From Planctomycetota bacterium (GTDB lineage: Bacteria > Planctomycetota > UBA1135 > GCA-002686595): 7,341 bases of DNA. How positions within the stretch are numbered: the first letter of the stretch is position 1; each line of letters begins with the position of its first letter. The stretch spans positions 1-7,341 of the forward strand of contig JABFRZ010000165.1 of assembly GCA_013140785.1 (NCBI GenBank). The letters run 5' to 3'. A model generated the notes under the pieces. It saw nothing but the letters and a program-made list of their open reading frames with translations. It was not told the DNA's origin and ran no database searches. Positions 6,815 to 7,341 of this stretch are shown piece by piece. The translations under genes and the position numbers were made by a program.

Positions 6815-6830
6815 ACGTGGCGGAGCGAGC

Positions 6831-7341
6831 TCAGAACGGCGACTGCGGAGACCACAGCGGGCCCGCGGGCGAGCCGCCGAAGCGGCGCTCGCCGTGGCTC
6901 GGCCCGCCGCTCGCTCCCGAGGAGTCCTGCACGACGTTCCCGACGCCTTCGTCGAAGTGGTAGAGCGCCGCGGTCGCGCCGTCCGGCGCGAAGGGCGCGC
7001 TCGGCACCGCGAAGCTGGTCGAGTAGCGCAGCGAGTTCGAGAGCCGCAGCTCGTCGAGCCAGCCCGAGAAGGACGGGTAGCTCGGGCCCGCGTCGTGCTT
7101 CTCCGCACCGAGCACGAGGTAGGGGTCGCTGTTCGTGCACGGGCCGCCGCAGAAGTTGCCCGGGACGCCGTCGTCGGGATACGAGACGTCGCCGTCCGGC
7201 CCGAGCGCTCCGCTCGCCTCCGCGTCGAGCGCGCCGTCCACGAAGATCTGCATGCGCCCGTCCGAGCGCCGGCGCTGCAGCGCGACGTGGTGCCAGGCGC
7301 CGTCGAGCACGCTGGTGCCGCCGACCAGCGCATGGTCGCCG
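6831..7341 (-). CDS. LamG/concanavalin A-like domain protein, 5' part outside window
   Basis: A minus-strand frame open from the window edge to TGA at 6833-6831, giving the last 170 residues of a larger protein. The GTG at 7310 is not the start: the frame continues upstream as GDHALVGGTS before VLDGAWHHVALQ. The latter, with MQIFVDGALDAEAS about 20 residues later, is the typical core of a laminin G-like jellyroll domain (DGxWHHVA, then a strand with VDG). It is followed by YLVLGAEK, FSGWLDELRLSNSLRY and a short tail with ALYHFDEGVGN, all usual for bacterial LamG_3-type domains. CGGPCTN has a cysteine pair that may form a disulfide, consistent with an exported protein. Such domains usually bind glycans or other ligands and are attached to catalytic or structural regions, here unseen. 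The gene converges on its neighbour with a 16-bp gap. Confidence 0.85.
   Translation of the reverse strand, partial: GDHALVGGTSVLDGAWHHVALQRRRSDGRMQIFVDGALDAEASGALGPDGDVSYPDDGVPGNFCGGPCTNSDPYLVLGAEKHDAGPSYPSFSGWLDELRLSNSLRYSTSFAVPSAPFAPDGATAALYHFDEGVGNVVQDSSGASGGPSHGERRFGGSPAGPLWSPQSPF

Noticed and set aside
5599..6963. Plus-strand open frame of 454 codons overlapping the uncharacterised gene in another frame
   Set aside because: Arg/Ala-rich out-of-frame shadow of the 5141-6814 gene; it also runs into the LamG gene on the other strand.

Overview
This is a very GC-rich bacterial window in which nearly every codon of the real genes ends in G or C. It carries five protein genes and no RNA gene, CRISPR array, insertion sequence or prophage. 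Large exported proteins that combine redoxin, cytochrome c and copper-monooxygenase modules, a sialidase-like propeller protein, a LamG-fold protein, and starts without clear Shine-Dalgarno sequences together suggest Planctomycetota or Myxococcota. The sequence alone cannot decide between them.

Layout. (1) Positions 1-1016, minus strand: the N-terminal 338 residues of an exported sialidase-like protein whose 3' end lies outside the window; the reading frame looks disturbed in its last ~40 bases. (2) A divergent intergenic region of about 160 bp follows. (3) Two tandem plus-strand paralogues (1176-3098 and 3228-5087) each encode a predicted lipoprotein made of a one-cysteine thioredoxin-like domain, a mono-heme cytochrome c segment (CxxCH plus MPPW) and a PHM/DBH-like type II copper monooxygenase region with all expected copper ligands. 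The ~130 bp between them holds a short degenerate tandem repeat and a promoter-like stretch resembling the one upstream of the first copy, so the duplication seems to have included the promoter. (4) Positions 5141-6814, plus strand: an uncharacterised 557-residue protein with a helical N-terminal half and a segment resembling the end of a GNAT acetyltransferase fold; a GATAAT box just before its ATG suggests a leaderless message. (5) Positions 6831-7341, minus strand: the C-terminal part of a LamG/concanavalin-like protein, converging on the previous gene with a 16-bp gap.

Functional reading. The paralogues are the most notable content. Each carries a thiol-redox-like fold, a heme c and a two-copper oxygenase core on one exported chain, which suggests (inference) that heme could pass electrons to the copper sites. 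The substrate is unknown. The flanking sialidase-like and LamG proteins also look exported and may act on or bind glycans, but nothing in the sequence ties them to the oxygenases. The uncharacterised gene appears unrelated and cytoplasmic.
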